Notes under the pieces: generated by a model | Seen by the model: the letters and a program-made list of their open reading frames with translations, nothing else | What the model was told of the DNA's origin: nothing | Databases searched by the model: none | Made by a program: the position numbers and the translations under genes | Part shown: in pieces, positions 43,336 through 56,863 of the stretch | Numbering within the stretch: the stretch's first letter is position 1 | Layout: each line of letters opens with the position of its first letter | Source of the DNA: Pyricularia pennisetigena | Taxonomy: Eukaryota; Ascomycota; Sordariomycetes; Magnaporthales; Pyriculariaceae | DNA length: 64,000 bases | Direction: 5' to 3' | Assembly (NCBI RefSeq): GCF_004337985.1 | Contig: NW_021940918.1 | Coordinates: 1,922,001 to 1,986,000, forward strand

Positions 43336-45978
43336 CAGTTTTTGGAAGAGCCCGCACATCACCAAACCATGCACAGGGGGTGGTTCGGGATGGTTATGTA
43401 TTTAATTATTATTATTTTTTATCAAGAATATCAGTGCGTCTCCTCGCGCATGGCCGGACGAGAGTGCAAAGGAGGGATAGTTTAGCTCACAGCTTCACTA
43501 AATTGTTTAGTAGGCAAATGAAATTTACCCCGCCATTCTAGCCACATGGATTCTTTGCTTACCTCGACTGTACCATTTGTCATCCTTTACTTCTGGTCTT
43601 TCGTCCGTCCATTACTATATTTAGATTCTACATCACAAAAAAAGAAATGCGTCTTCAACTCATCATTTATGTTGTTTTCTTCCATGGCGCCGTTGCCAGT
43701 CTCGAGAATGGTGGCAGTGCCCGTCTCTCAAACAACATAGATTTATAGATGTGTTAATTAGGGCGTTGTATGGAATACTGTAAAGGGATAAGTTTGAGTC
43801 GTCATCCTCACCGTCCTGATGATGAAGCACTTGGGATGTATACGTCTTGTTTGCGAGTATTACCTACGATAGAAACGATCGTTCCCTAGGCTAGGCAGGC
43901 CGAAGACTAGGCCGAACTTTAACACGCCGCAAACATAAAAGGTTCGTGGGCAGCTATATATAACAAAAAAGCATGGCTTTTTCTTTTCTTAGTTTCAGCC
44001 ACAATGAAATGTGACTTTTATATATAATTTCTCTGCTGTTTTCTTGCGCCTGCGTATCACGCAGTTGCTTGCACCGATCACTACTAGCATCTCAGTTATC
44101 CTTCCCAAAGTCTAATCTCCGGCGTTCACAAAAGGGGCCATATATGCTCCTTTACAGTCCCCCTATCGACACTCACTAATATACCAGGACCTCGTGCAAT
44201 GCCTAGATCCCTGGGGCATGACACGAGCGAAATTGCCCAATTAAAGCAGAGTTTTGTAAATCAATCCTTTTACAGCGCGGTTTCAAGATAGTTATTATTT
44301 CCATTTCCGCCGCCTGCAGCGCCTATGGCGTTAGTACTAGCGCCCCCCGCACAATTGTTGACATGTGGATTGTTGAGAGGCGTGTGTATCCATATGGTAT
44401 AATTAGGCCCCAGAGAGAGAAAAGGATTATTGCGACTGGGACCGCAATGGTTTCGTGGAGCCCCTGTGATGCCAAAATGGGCGCTCGCAACCTCCAAGAC
44501 CGCAGGGATATAATACAAGTTGGGTGAATGATGAGTATACATACCAAAACCAGTCACTTATACACACCTGATAGCAAACAGTGCCAACTAACAACTAAGC
44601 TGCCGCGGGAGAAGATAGCTTAAAATTGCGACTCTATAGCTACCCCATCATGCCTCAGCACCAGATAGATGCCGCCAGGGCAAAAGAAACCTGGACGTGG
44701 ATCACTACAAATAGATACAATATCGGCTTTGTATGGGTTATATAATTTATGGGCTCTATTTTTTTTCGGCAAGGCTGTTTTGTCAATTGCCGTTAATGCG
44801 ACAATGGTTCCCGTAATGATTGCACGGTGCATTGACAGTCCACAAAAACTGTGTCCCGCATTTCCAGGCACTGCCGATTTCTTAACTTGATGGGCAACGG
44901 GGTTCGGACCAATTTGGGAATTGATGTTATGTTTCCCGTACCTGGAACTGCCGGTGACGCAAATAGAATCGGCGAAGAAAGAGACGGAGATAGATAGAGG
45001 AACAAAGAAAGAATGAAAAAAAAACCCAAGTGAACCCGTCGGCGCTTGGAATGATGGCGATCGATCGAATCGGTTGGTTTTTTTTTCTCCTCTTGTTTTA
45101 CATGCAAAAATACACACAAATACACACCACACCAGGCTTAAAGCTAGTTCCAGGAAGTCTTTGATTTCCTTGCTGTGCTGATTGAAACCTCTTGGAAATG
45201 TCTCGGAACCAACGTCGAGTGAGTCGCTGCTCAGGCAGAAACTCAATCAATTAGTCTAGTCTAGCTTGTCCTTGATATCCGCCTGTGCGTGAGTGAGGAA
45301 CGAAACAACGAAAACAAAAGAAGGAAAAAATGTGTTCGCGGTACGACAAAGCAGTGTTGGTTCGTCTTGCTGCCATGTCAAGTTTGGGTTGGAGGACGTA
45401 ATACATGTGGGGGACTTGGCAGGCCATGCCGTTCTCGGTATTTGGCAGAATTTTCTAACAGAAAAAAAAAAAAAACAGCCTTGCCAAGAGGGGTATTTTT
45501 ATTGGAATATTTATTTTCATTTCTACTTTTCTATTCTTTCTTCTTCCTCCCGGGGAAATAACCCAAAAAGAAACACAAGGGCGTTCGGCGCATTTCAAAT
45601 CAGACGCAATTAGCAAGATGGAATTGGACGACTTTTCCGGCAGTTGGATTTTCATTTGCACCATGATTTTCTTGTTTTTTGCGGAGAGAAATCCGGGGTA
45701 ATTTCGGGACCCGTCATTTACCCGTGTTTACTATTTACTTGCTTATCATGGCGGTGTATTTTGAATTTCTGACCCGGCAAAGCAAAAAGAAAAAAAGAAA
45801 AAAAAAACCGGGCCGCATGACCCGCAGGAGTATGTCCCCAAGCCCTACGGGCCTACGGGATGATTTTATATAGGCGCTCCATAAAATTAGGAATTCATGA
45901 GAGAAAGCACGAGATGTGTAGATCGAGATCGTCGAATGTCGCACAAGGTGCATAGTAGTAGGTTGAAAGTATGGGGGG

Positions 45979-45980
45979 NN
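45979..45980. other. Assembly gap (2 N)
   Basis: Two N bases directly after a G6 run. Confidence 1.
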
Positions 45981-46570
45981 GCTCTTTGTATAGCTTGAAA
46001 CTGCAGATCGCAGCCTGTAAATGCACACCCTCCCAAAAATGCCCAGCAGCTATCGGGAAGGATTGAAAAGAAAAGAAAAAATAACGGGCATACGGAGTGG
46101 GAATGTGACCCCATGCGAAAATCTGACGGGCCGATGGCATGCAGCACGTGGGTGTTGGTCTGTCTAGACGTTTCTCGACTAGACGGGATCGCAACAGGGA
46201 AAGTGGTTGGGATGGGATGGTGACTCAAATCTGGACTATGTTTTCATTCTAAATTATACCCCGCCAGCCTGTTGACAAGGAAAGATAAGACACACCTCCC
46301 TGCTCTATTGTTCTTAGGTTCTTAGTACTGTCTTCCTTGTCCGTTCTATCAACCTGCTGCCAGTTTGCGCTTGTCAAATGGTCCAATGCAGCGGGGTCGG
46401 GTCATGGTATCTGACTTTCAGAGACTCCCAATCCAATGGGTTGTCCAACTCAAAACAAGTCTTCATGTGTGGGGGCCAAGAAGTACGTGATGAAAGTGTC
46501 AGCTGCCAAAAAGGCCTAGGAGGGGGTGTTTTGAATTTTGCGTATTAAAGAGCCTTTTTTTTTTTTTTTT

Positions 46571-46610
46571 TGTGTATGTGTGTGTGTGTGTGTATGTGTA
46601 TGTGTGTGTT
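46571..46610. repeat. TG-rich microsatellite
   Basis: TG dinucleotide tract with a few TA interruptions, directly after a T-run. Confidence 0.9.
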
Positions 46611-47216
46611 TTGTTTTGTCTCGGATTCTATTGCGAGGGTATGAATAATCGTTAATATGCTGGTGCAAAGTAATTCGATGCCTAACTAAATGCAAAGGTT
46701 GAGCTGAAGAGAAGGGACGTCGGCTGTGCAGAAAGAAATTCGCCCAAAGGAGAAAGAAAAACGAGTCCTTGTTCGTCTCTCCCGAGAGTTTCTTTGCATA
46801 GGGCTGGCTAGTTGGATGCGGTGGATTTTTAGTGGCATGTAAGCATTAAAAAGCACCACCGGCACACACACTCGGGTACCTCCAAATCTGGAGGTACAAA
46901 GCGGTTACCTCGCTCCGCTGACCCATCATAGATTAGCTTCGGTTGGCAGCAACAAGTACCCCGATTTGCTAGGAGCTCTCTCGTTTACTGGTGGCGCAGA
47001 TCCCGCTCAGCTCCTCCATCCCAAGACCAAAGCAAGCAAAGGTCCCCTCCTTCTTGCCGGGCGAACCCTCTTGGCACTCCGCACTACGCGCAATTGTCGC
47101 CCTACAAAATCCCACCGAAGCAAGGTTTGCAAGGTACATTCAAGCTGCTTGTGACGCGGGAGCGCGCGGCTCCGCTTCGATGGCGCAATGAAAAAAAAAA
47201 AAAAAAAAAAAAAAAA

Positions 47217-47337
47217 CATAGGTGAATAGAAATATGTAGAGCTGAGGTACAAGTCGCCGCCTCTGATATCGATGGCTGCCTCCGTCATGGATCGAGCTGT
47301 ATTTCCTGTGTGTAATAATGAGCCATAGATTTAATTT
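47217..47337 (+). repeat. 121-bp duplicated segment, copy 2
   Basis: Exact match of 39164-39284 in direct orientation, about 8 kb apart. It too begins immediately after a poly-A tract (A26 at 47191-47216), but the sequence upstream of the tract differs from copy 1. Confidence 0.95.
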
Positions 47338-49026
47338 TCTGCTTTGCTTTGCATATCTGTCGGTCCATCTGTTGTAAACTCATGCGCAAATATCTTTTTT
47401 CGTTCTGAACTTCACCTGCAGACCCGAAAGTGTTACTTTACATTAATGGGAGACTCCCGAGTGCGTCCACCCGACACGAACAACCATCGGAGCTGAAAGT
47501 CAAGAGAAAAGAAAAAATTAAAACAACGTTCACACCCCTTCCTCAACGACTCCTCCAAAATCCCACACATCAGTCAGACGCTGATCTGTGCATCGTGGAC
47601 TGGACCCTTGAAAAGTTGTGTGAGGGTCTTTCCCGTCAGCGACTCCATTCCTCACATCAGTGAACAAGGGACCTGGTACGGATATCAAAAGAAACAGAAA
47701 TTATTAAAAGAAGGGTTTAAAACAAAGAGACGACAGTTATTAACCAACACAAAAATAAAATACCAGAGGCAGTGGAACGGGAAAAGAAAAAACGGTAGGC
47801 GCAGGCGCGCGAATGTTTTGGAAAGGCCAAAGTGGAAGGAAAAGAAAAGAAACGAAGATACAAGAAGCAACAAGGCCGTCTTTCCCCGCCGCATTCGGAC
47901 TTGCGGCTCGCTGACTGCTGACGGGAACAATCGTCATCGACGCGTATTTTGTCCTCTCTTGGAGGTTTGTTTGGTTCAGAGTGGGAATTAATTCCTGGTT
48001 AGTACAAAAATGGTCCCTCCTTGTCCGCATCTCTCCACAACCAAACAAACGCATTGCATCGCCCATCCATCGCATCGCGCCCCCGTTCTTGGCAAAATGC
48101 AAAGACAATAAGAAAACGCCGCAGGAATTGAGATCAAAATACAATTCGCTGGTCCGAGGCTGACTGATTGAGAAGCTTTTATTTTACTGACGATTGATTG
48201 ATTGAACCGTTTGTTTTCTTACAGTTTCTGCAACATACGCTTCGCCGTTTTTCTTATTTGCCCATGTTTTTTCAATCTCATCTCACTAAGCCCACCTTAC
48301 ATCAAAACAATCAATCTACTGTATCTATCGCCCGCACATCGCCACCTCGATACACTATATCTGTCGTCAACCAACCTGCGTACAACCCTTTCCCAAAGAA
48401 CAGGTGGATTCCAACAATAGAGATATATATATTTTGAACACGACAAAACGACTCGCGTATCTTGGCCTTAAATTGCGTACTGTACAGTGTGCATCGATTT
48501 GCAGGCCTCACCCAGGTACGTCCCCTACTGGCCTTTATATCCCCTGTTCACGACTCGTTTATGCCCAGTTTAGTTTTAAGGGCGTGATTCTTGCACACGT
48601 CTTGGCGGCGATTGATTGCAAGCTTGACTGTGTCTGATGTTGTGGCGATGACCCACGGCGCCCCTCAAGATGGGTCTATCAGTTTGAGTGTGCTCAGTGT
48701 TTGTTTCCGTCACATCCACTCAAACCCTTGATTACTCTGAGAAAATATTAAACCCGTGTCCTGCCCGCCCGTTCTTTCACAAAAATTTTATGTTGGCTGA
48801 CATCTTTTAATTATCAACGTCAGCATCAACTAAGGATCACGAGCACACCAACAAATAAATACAACAAACACATCATCATCGGCTTTTACCACTTTTGCCA
48901 TATAATTCAAAGGCAGCAACCCCAAAAAGACTCGAGCCGCACACCATCAGATCACGTCTTGAATCTGCAATAATCTTGTCAGCAATTGTTCGCAGTTTTG
49001 CTCTTCCAATCAAGTTGCATTAATCG

Positions 49027-49058
<32 letters not shown>

Positions 49059-49724
49059 TTCTTTTTGAGTTGCCCTACCTGGCCTAGCCCAAGGTCGACC
49101 ACAACATAAACAACAACAGACTTTCCGACCTGCCGCCTTTGTGTGCTTGGGATTTTGTTGTTCGACTCAACCTCTCTCGGCAACGTTCGACCAGTCGCAA
49201 ACGAAGCAAAGCTAGCAGCGACACGGTTGCAATCGATCCAATTGAGAGAAAACAAACCCAAAAACGACGTACGCCCTGGCCAGACCGCGACCGAAACAAG
49301 GCAGGCAGCCCAATCCTCGTTCTGGCCAATTTTTTGTGGAATTCAGCCAGCCACCGACACCGACTGACTGACAATCCACACGCCCCCTACCCCCCATCCA
49401 CCCACAACCACCTTGGGTCGTATTAAACTATCCCGAAACGCGTGCAGTCCTTTTCTCCATCAAGGCTGCCAATTCTGGACCTCAAATATTGTCCCCCTTT
49501 TTTTTTTTCTCCAAACGCGACAGACTAAACCTGTTTGCGTATTAAAGCTACTCCTTCCGTTCCACGCCAACGGACTTGACACCTCTTTTTTTTCCTCCAT
49601 TCCGCCACTAAATTCAGGCTTAGACCGCTGCTCCCGACCACTTTCCCCGTCCGTGGTATCGAAAAATCCCGCTTGTCAGCTTATTCTGCATTGAAATACC
49701 ACAGCTGCCCGGTCCCCCTCCCTC

Positions 49725-50392
49725 ATGAGCACACACCACACTCCGAGGTCGAAATATACCACCTCGACTCCCAACTCTTCACAGTCTTCTCACCATCGCC
49801 ATCACAAAAATCACAGCTCCGATAGCAAACGCTTCGTCAACCGCACACCATCCACCCAGCGTCAGTATAACTCACAGAGCGACTCGAGCTCCAGGTCAAC
49901 CTCGAATATCAGCTCCCGCGTCGAATATCACTACTCCATCAGCGCAACCATGGCTTCGACCTCACAAAATGCCGCCTCGTCGGCCAACTCATCAACCGTC
50001 TCGATGCATCACTACTACTACTACCAAACCCCATCGCATCAGATGCCAGAGCCAGAGGCATGGCTCATGGCGACGCCGATCGACGACGATGACCTGACCT
50101 TTGGAGGCAAGCCGCTGAGTGCATGGTACGAGGAGGACAGGAGGAGATTCAGCTTGGGTGAGGACAGCTCTAGGACGCTCGAGAGCGACGAGGACGAGGA
50201 GGAAGAGAGGGGACGCCAAAGGGTATGCGCGCGCATCTATCCACCTATCCATCAGCTAGCTATCCGGCCAACCCCCAGCTTTACTGACATGTTTCTTTTC
50301 TTCAGGTTCGCGCACACTACGACGCGCCGTCGCCATCTCATCGCCAACACCACAAGGCGCAGCACAGCGGCAAGAGCCAAGACAAGCACTAG
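49725..50392 (+). CDS. Conserved low-complexity fungal protein, 194 aa
   Basis: Exons 49725-50222 and 50306-50392. The intron has a GTATGC donor and a TTCAG acceptor, joining GRQR to VRAHYDAPSPSHR. The first 90 residues are Ser/Thr/His/Asn-rich (SSHHRHHKNHSSDSK) and probably disordered. A conserved-looking core follows: PEAWLMATPIDDDDLTF and GGKPLSAWYEEDRRRFSLG. Then an acidic run (ESDEDEEEE) and a His/Gln/Lys-rich tail. There is no signal peptide or membrane segment. The core is of the kind kept among filamentous ascomycetes, but I know no assigned function. A long pyrimidine-rich leader precedes it. Confidence 0.75.
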
Positions 50393-53300
50393 GTGTGCCA
50401 ACATGGTTCTTCCTCTTGCCTGCGCCTGCTGGACGCGCCCCGGAGCTCGACATGTGGCAAACGCTCCACTGGCGATGATGCAACCACCTGCATGGTTGCT
50501 TCTTTGCGCCCCACGAACGGCGCACAAGACAGCAAACGCCTTTGCATAGGTTGAAGCTTGGGCCCCCGCCTCCTTGCGCACGCGCGGATGTGCACCGGCT
50601 CGCTGTCACTCCACGCGTCGACTGACGCCCACTCCATCCTACGTGCACCAAAGTCACCGCAATTTGTCCAACTGTTTGGGGAGGAAACACCTGCATCCCC
50701 CCGATACGATCGACGATTCGCACGCATGCGCTGCGGGTGCAAATGTGCGGTGACGCTTGCGGCATGGCGTTGCACTAGCGTCGTCGCACCGTCACATGCC
50801 ACTTGGGCACTCTCTGGGGGGGTCTGCGCATTTCGACTTTTGGAAGCGTCAAAATTGGCAGGACCATACTCATACTTTGCTGCCTAGGTCTTTTCAACGG
50901 CACCAAGCGTGTCGAGATCTCTAGCGCCTCTTCTTTTCTCCTTTATTTTCCCCTTGGTCCTTGCATCCTACGTGGCTGAGCCGTTTGTTTCCATCTTGAC
51001 ACCATAAAGCATCGGGTGCCGATTGCGCACAACTCACCGAATGAAAGATACCCCCTCAATTTTTTTTATGATACCCCCCCTCGCTGCACCACGACTCATG
51101 TATTGTCGGGTGTCAATATTATACATTAGATTTGCCTATCTTTCTATTCCATATCCCAGATGTGTCACGGGAACATGGGCTGGCTGCTGCCCCGATTCTC
51201 TCTTTCTCTCTACATTTCACATGATACCACGGTTGCATACTCTCTCACTCTTTTCCCCCCCCNNNNNNNNNNNNNNNNNNNNNNNNNNNNNNNNNNNNNN
51301 NNNNNNNNGTCTCGGTTGTGTTGTTTTTGTTTTTTGTTTTTTGTTTTTCGTCTTGTTTTCCCGAATCGCAAATCGTCCCTAATTTCTCGGTACTACGCAT
51401 TGTCCGGTTTCTATCTTTTGTTTATTGTCAATGAGAGAGGCATATGGGGGGCGTTGTTTTGATTTACACTATCGCATTCTGCATTCTCCGGTAGAGGGTG
51501 TCATAGATTGATTCTTTCGGCATAATACTTGTAGAAGGGTCTGGAACTCGGGAGTTTATTTTGCTTTCCAAGATGTTCGTCTTGATGCGACGAGGATGCT
51601 GACTGTGGCGGATTGAATACAAAGGATTCTTGCTACTTGTTTACTATGTGCCATGTATCTTTCATTAAGTGATTTGCATATGATTTGCGATAGTGACCAT
51701 CCCAACAATCTACGTTGCCCAAAAATCCAGCTACTCATTGACCGAATCTGTCAGCGATGACTCGACTGTGCGAAACGTGCTTCCTTCAGGTTGAAAACGC
51801 ATGCACGAATCTCTGCCGCTGAACCTGCGATTCAGAGACCTCGTACCAACGGGTTACATTGGAAGCGATCCCACCATCATGTTTTCGCTACTTGCATCAT
51901 CCCACCGTAACATCAGCATCAGAAAGAAAAGGGGGGATGTTTTGTTTCTTCAAATTCTGATACTGAATGGACGGCCAACTTGCCTCACCCTCTCTTGCCA
52001 CCACATTACCCGCTGCAGAATTCTCTCTTTTTTTTTCCCTTTGTTTAAAATTGACAATCGTTCATCCCAAAAGAGGAAAGAACAAAATCGCCTTAGGAGC
52101 AAAGAAGCGTGGCGCTCTAGGTTTAGACCGGCGGCTTGTCCGGGCCCCTGGGACTATGCTGCGGTGTGGCCCCGAAAGCTGCGGAGCGAGTCGTGCCGCC
52201 GGGCTTTTCTCGGCGCTCCCCTTTCCTCTCGCCTACTCAGCAGCACACACACCCTCCCTTTCTTCCGGAGGGGGTGTGCATTGCGTCTTCCGGAATTTTC
52301 GGGTAGGGCACCAGAAGGAGGAGGAAGGAGAAGAAAAAAAAAAATACTCTGATCTTTTTTTCTTCTGTCCGCCTTGCTCAGGCTCCCCGCCTAGAACAAT
52401 TCCATGGCAGGGCTGGGCGGCGGAGGGATTCCCAAGTCGGCCCTTGTTTTAGAGTTCTGTTGCGAACAAACGTCGCTGGTTAGACGCCTCAATAGGATTT
52501 TTTTGAATCTCAAATTCAAGTTCGAGTTGGTTCTCTTGGGCTCTTGGTCTTTTGGCACAACGTAATCGTTCCGTGTTATGTGAGGCCCCCGGAGTCGAGG
52601 TGTTCTTGATAGGATTTACTCTTGAGGCTAACTCGTATTGACTGCCGCATCTGCTATGAGAGGGTACCGTCTCTTAGTATAAAGAGCCTTGCAGTGCGAG
52701 CAGGGAAACCTTTTTGCGGTGTACTGCACATTGGTATATGCAAATACACAAAGCGATGTAAATGCAAAATGTCGTCCCTCATCAGATTACGTGGCGCCAT
52801 GACCAACACACATTCTTCGTCCTATTTTGCTCCCATCCAGCTGGGCCAAATAACCACTAAATAAACGCCGCCTGTACCGTTCGCTAGCGAGAACATGAGC
52901 TCACTCGACGGGAAGTGTGGCAAAAAAAAAAAAAAAAAAAAGAGCAGAAGACGTCATATTAGACCAACAGCAAAGATTCCGCGCTTCTACTTGTCATGAA
53001 CCGGGCCTCGCACGTTCCGGTATAGACGAAACTTGACAAAAGAATATGGGATCAAGCAGCTTTCCTGACGTCGAGGCTTGCGCACTGTATCGACGGGCTT
53101 TTCGGACTGCTTTTTTTTTCAGCCAAAGTTTCCCCTCCGCCCATCCTAAACGTTTTCCCCCGGGCCGGAGGTGATGACGTCTAACCCCAGCAGTGCTCGG
53201 AATGTTTGAACATGAAGTTGCAAATCAAACAGAACAAGACGACGAAAAAAAAGGTTTCTGCAAGTGAATCAAACCCCCGAGGTGAGAGTTGTTCCAGCTT

Positions 53301-54804
53301 ACTCACCAACGAGCCGTTTGCGCAGGAATCCCAATTTACGGTTGGTAAAGGGACTAATACTATAATCACGGCATTAATCGCAGGAACATAGGGGTGGATA
53401 AAGACACAACTCGTTGCCAATACTACTCGAGTCGAGACCTGTTGCGGCTCCGATTTTGAATCGGCATTCTAGGCGTGCTTGTGTCATCTTACAAGAAACA
53501 AATCGCATCCCTGGCCGGCAATCGCTTTCCACTCCGATTCTCTGCATCTCATCGATTGCTTCTCCGTCACGCCTCGTCTGGCTGCAGGAGATTCCATCGG
53601 AGGGCTCACCCGGGGCCTTATCTATGTTCGAAGCGAGGAGGACAGGGACTTGGCGGCATTGTTCTGGCTCCTTTTTCTGTTGTTTGGCGAACCTGCGGTC
53701 CGATGATGAATAACCAGCTGGATCCCGGAACAGCCCTTTTGCACTTTGGGCGTCGATGACGGGACGTTGGTAAAGTATTCGAACGTGCCGACGGCTCTTC
53801 AGATAGAGGTAACAGGTATTAGCTGCACGGGTTTGTGGCCCTTCATCACAAAGGACGGGGAGGAAACACTAGGGAGAACTGGAGAGGCTGAGGTCGACCA
53901 CACTCTGGTATTGAACGCTGGTCAATTACAAGAACCCCCTTGGCTTGGTCTCAGTTCTGACCGCAGTCACGACAGAAGGCTATCTCGAAAGTTCCTCGGG
54001 CGTATGAAGGATGTAGTGGTGGCTCTCAAGATGGAACAAAAGGCGACAGTCAAGAAGTGGAGCAGAGAAATACTGAAATATGGTTTCAGAGTCAGAGTGT
54101 CTCCTCGACTAGGCTGCCAAAATCAGCGCCATTCACCACCTCGACCGCCAGAAACGCCCTGTCGATTTCCAACCCTGCGTCTCTTTGGCCTTGTGGCTGA
54201 GCATTCGGTAGTCCATCCAGCTTCGCAGGCCACCCAACTCTCAATGGTCAGGTCGACTGACCTATACAAAACCCATATCCCAATTCCCAACCCTCGCAAC
54301 AAGATAAAACACAATCTTACTGTCGAGCCAGGTCTCGATGGATGGATGGATTCCCGAACCCTGCTGACTGGCTGCCGTGGGATTCTCTACCTAGCTCGTA
54401 TCTTTTGCTACTTTGACGGTGCAAAAATGTACCTCTTGTCCGAGTGCCTGATTACCCGCACCTCCTGAATCTCGCTACAATAGAACTACAACCAACTGCG
54501 CCAGTCTCCCCTCTGGCCGGCCAGCACAGCCTCTTCCCGGCACCATTCGACACCAACCTAAACAATAGGCACAAAACATGCAGAGGAGAAATGTAACAGT
54601 AAACCAGGATGGCCCAGGGGGGAGGGGAGAGTCTCGTCGCCTGCCAGCATCTAAAATTGGATGCCGAGACTGCATAGACGCCATAGCTTAGGCTACAAGA
54701 TGGCTTTAGCTTTGTGGCCAGTAGATGCCTCGTCCAGAATAAATAGAGCGCCTAGCTTGCCGTAAACAACATTCTCTCTTTGGTTCTTTCTTCTCTCTCC
54801 TCAG
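50393..54804. other. Gene-poor interval with 46-bp gap
   Basis: No supported gene. Contains N 51263-51308 following C8, an A19-type tract near 52922-52941, and several open frames without codon bias, including 53746-54468. Confidence 0.55.
51263..51308. other. Assembly gap (46 N)
   Basis: Run of N preceded by a C8 tract. Confidence 1.
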
Positions 54805-54967
54805 GCTCAAGGCCAATGTGGCCAAAATCAAGGCGCAGCACGCGATCCGCCTGGACAACGCAAAGACCATCACGGCCCAGACCGCTGTCAACAACCAGGC
54901 TGACCACGCCGAGTCCCCCGGGCTCTCCCGTGGATACCAAGCCGACGCTACAGAGGGCGTCGGGTAA
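54805..54967 (+). CDS. Orphan exon of an unresolved small gene
   Basis: A pyrimidine-rich tract ends in CTCAG at 54800-54804, a strong acceptor. The following 53 codons are open, with C or G at nearly every third position: LKANVAKIKAQHAIRLDNAK, then TAQTAVNNQADHAE and GLSRGYQADATEGVG. They end either at TAA 54965-54967 or at a GTAAGA donor overlapping it (54964). No convincing upstream exon was found; an ATG at 54579 opens a short frame that could contribute. The composition, polar and helix-prone, is like small stress or conidiation proteins, but the family is not recognised. Confidence 0.4.
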
Positions 54968-55509
54968 GATTCTGTGCCGGCGGTGTTGTTGCTGGACTAC
55001 GGCTGCCGTTGGTTTTTGAAGCTTGATTTGGGCTTGTTTTTGAAAAAAAAAAAGAGAAAAAGCTATTTCTGTGGCATGCCCTTCGTATTTATAAAAGCCA
55101 AAACTAGAGCTTGGGTTACTGGAAGGAATGCAAGCTTTGTAGAAAGTTCATTTTCAGACGAGTGGATAAATGGCCTTGGCAACGGCGTATCTGGTTATAT
55201 AAGAGTTTCAGGGGTTTGACTCCGTCGACATGATCGCTAAAAGGAGGGTGAGAGAAACCATAAATATACCCAGCAACAATAGATGAGATATAGGGTATTT
55301 TTTTTTTGTCCTTGAGTACTGATTTCCATCAACCAGAATCTCGCCATAATGCTCATTAAAAACCATAGCCATCAACTCAATAGCCAAGACGGACGAGTCC
55401 TCATTGACTTTTCTTCAACAGGCTTTGCCCTTTTTTTTCTCCCAGACCACGGGCACACAAACAAACGATAACAAAAAAAAAGTTCCTTTGGTCCATCGCC
55501 CACTCTCTC
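54968..55509. other. Intergenic
   Basis: Between the orphan exon and the convergent xylanase 3' end. AT-rich, no gene seen. Confidence 0.5.
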
Positions 55510-56370
55510 TCACAGCACCCTCGTACACGCGCGACTCGGCACCAGCTCGGTCCTCGCGGTCGGGGTGGCCGACTCGGGCACGGTGGTGGTGGGGGCGACG
55601 CCGGCGGTGAGGGTGGCGGCGCCGCTGCCGGCCTGGCCCTCGATGGCGAGGAAGACGGGCTGCTGGGCGCCGAGCGGCAGTCCGGCGCGGCGAAAGGCGT
55701 CGAGGTGGGCGGTGGTGTTGATGGTGCCGCCGACGTGGCGGCGGGTGCGGATGGACCAGTACTGCTGGAAGGTGGCGTCGCCGATGATGGAGGGCGCGTT
55801 GACGCGCCACTTGGACCAGACCTCGTAGGCGCCGCCGTCGCTCTGGATGCGGCCGTGGCACGTCGCGTTGGCGTTGTCGGCCGGGTTGTGCACGCCCATG
55901 TTCTCGATGACGTACCACTCGGTCAGCGGGTTCGTCGTCCACGCGTACAGGCACATGTAGGCCCGGTTGTTGACCGTGAAGGTGCCCGAGTAGTTGAAGA
56001 TTCTGTGCGTGTGAAAGGGTTATTTTGTTAGAAAAAAAAGAAAAGAAAAGAAAAGCGTCAAAAATCTGTCTGGCTCTCTTCCCGGCTTTTACCTGTTGTT
56101 GTTGTTCAGACTGTATCCCCTGCCCACCACAAAGTTCCCGCCGTTGGGCTGCCTCCAGTCTACCGCGAACCTTCCGTTGGGCCCCGGCGACCACGTGTAG
56201 TTGGAGAAGTCATTCCCCCAGTTCTGGGTCCGCCACTGCTGGGTCTGCCTCTTGCCGAGCTCCTCGAGCGCCGCGCTGGAAAGGTACGGGGGAAGCGTGG
56301 GCCCCGTGAAAGGGGCGGCTAAAACGGAAGCGAATGGTAGCACGAGCGCGAGGATGCACGAGGGAAGCAT
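55510..56370 (-). CDS. Secreted GH11 endo-1,4-beta-xylanase
   Basis: Exons 56370-56093 and 56002-55510; the 90-nt intron has a GTAAAA donor and CACAG acceptor, joining NNNN-R-IFNYSG. The product is 256 residues: signal peptide (MLPSCILALVLPFASVLA), a propeptide ending near the dibasic GKR, then a GH11 jellyroll. Family blocks: NWGNDFSNYTW, GGNFVVGRGY, YAWTTNPLTEWYVIE with nucleophile Glu121, SDGGAYEVW, RVNAPSI, FQQYWSIR, VGGTI, and AIEGQAGSG with acid/base Glu214. Both catalytic glutamates are kept, so an active enzyme cleaving plant xylan is expected. Extra cysteines (MCLYAW, ATCHGR) may form a disulfide. The C-terminal 40 residues (TTTVPESATPTART) form a Thr/Ala/Pro tail without a binding module. 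Confidence 0.93.
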
Positions 56371-56863
56371 GACGGCGTCTTGCAATATAAAACACGTACA
56401 CAGGACAGATGAGAGATGAGACTGATTATTTCAATATAGGAAATGTCAAAAAAATTGAAAGTGAGACTCTTGACGGAATCAAGCCTGAGGAAAACCCTTG
56501 GGAGCCCTTGTTGTTATAGTCTTTATGTCTTTGTTAGTGACTTCTTTTACTTCTTCCTCTCCATGTACCTCTATCGTTCACTAAAGCTGACGCAGGTCTG
56601 TCCGATCGTCGGACCACCGAGCCTCGTATAGCAAAAAAAAAAAAAAAAAAAGGGGGAGGGAGGGAACGTTCATCTCCTCCTTGGACCTAGAATGCGGGAT
56701 TAACACCTCCTTCTTCGACTCTGGAAACTCGACCATCTTTGGACTTGGCAGACGGGGGGGAGTTGTCAGGTGACAATATTGACGGCACGGTCTGGGGACC
56801 TGCGACCACCACCAGAAAATGCGTCCCCTCCCGCCATCGGCCGCCCTCGTATTATCCGGCACC

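Larger units (their letters stand above)
43336..49724. other. Gene-poor interval of 6.4 kb
   Basis: No supported gene. Contains a 2-N gap (45979-45980), a TG-rich microsatellite (46571-46610), A26 (47191-47216) followed by copy 2 of the 121-bp duplication, and a T-rich tract near 49038-49060. The 800 bp before 49725 are C/A- and pyrimidine-rich, like a long 5' leader. A 90-codon minus frame near 44270-44540 ending in Gly/Asn repeats has no coding bias. Confidence 0.6.

Noticed and set aside
44270..44540. Minus-strand 90-codon frame with a Gly/Asn-rich end
   Set aside because: Third positions are not GC-biased, and there is no signal peptide or recognisable domain.
53746..54468. 240-codon plus-strand frame
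   Set aside because: The start is not an ATG-supported context, composition is unlike neighbouring genes and no motif is present; probably chance.
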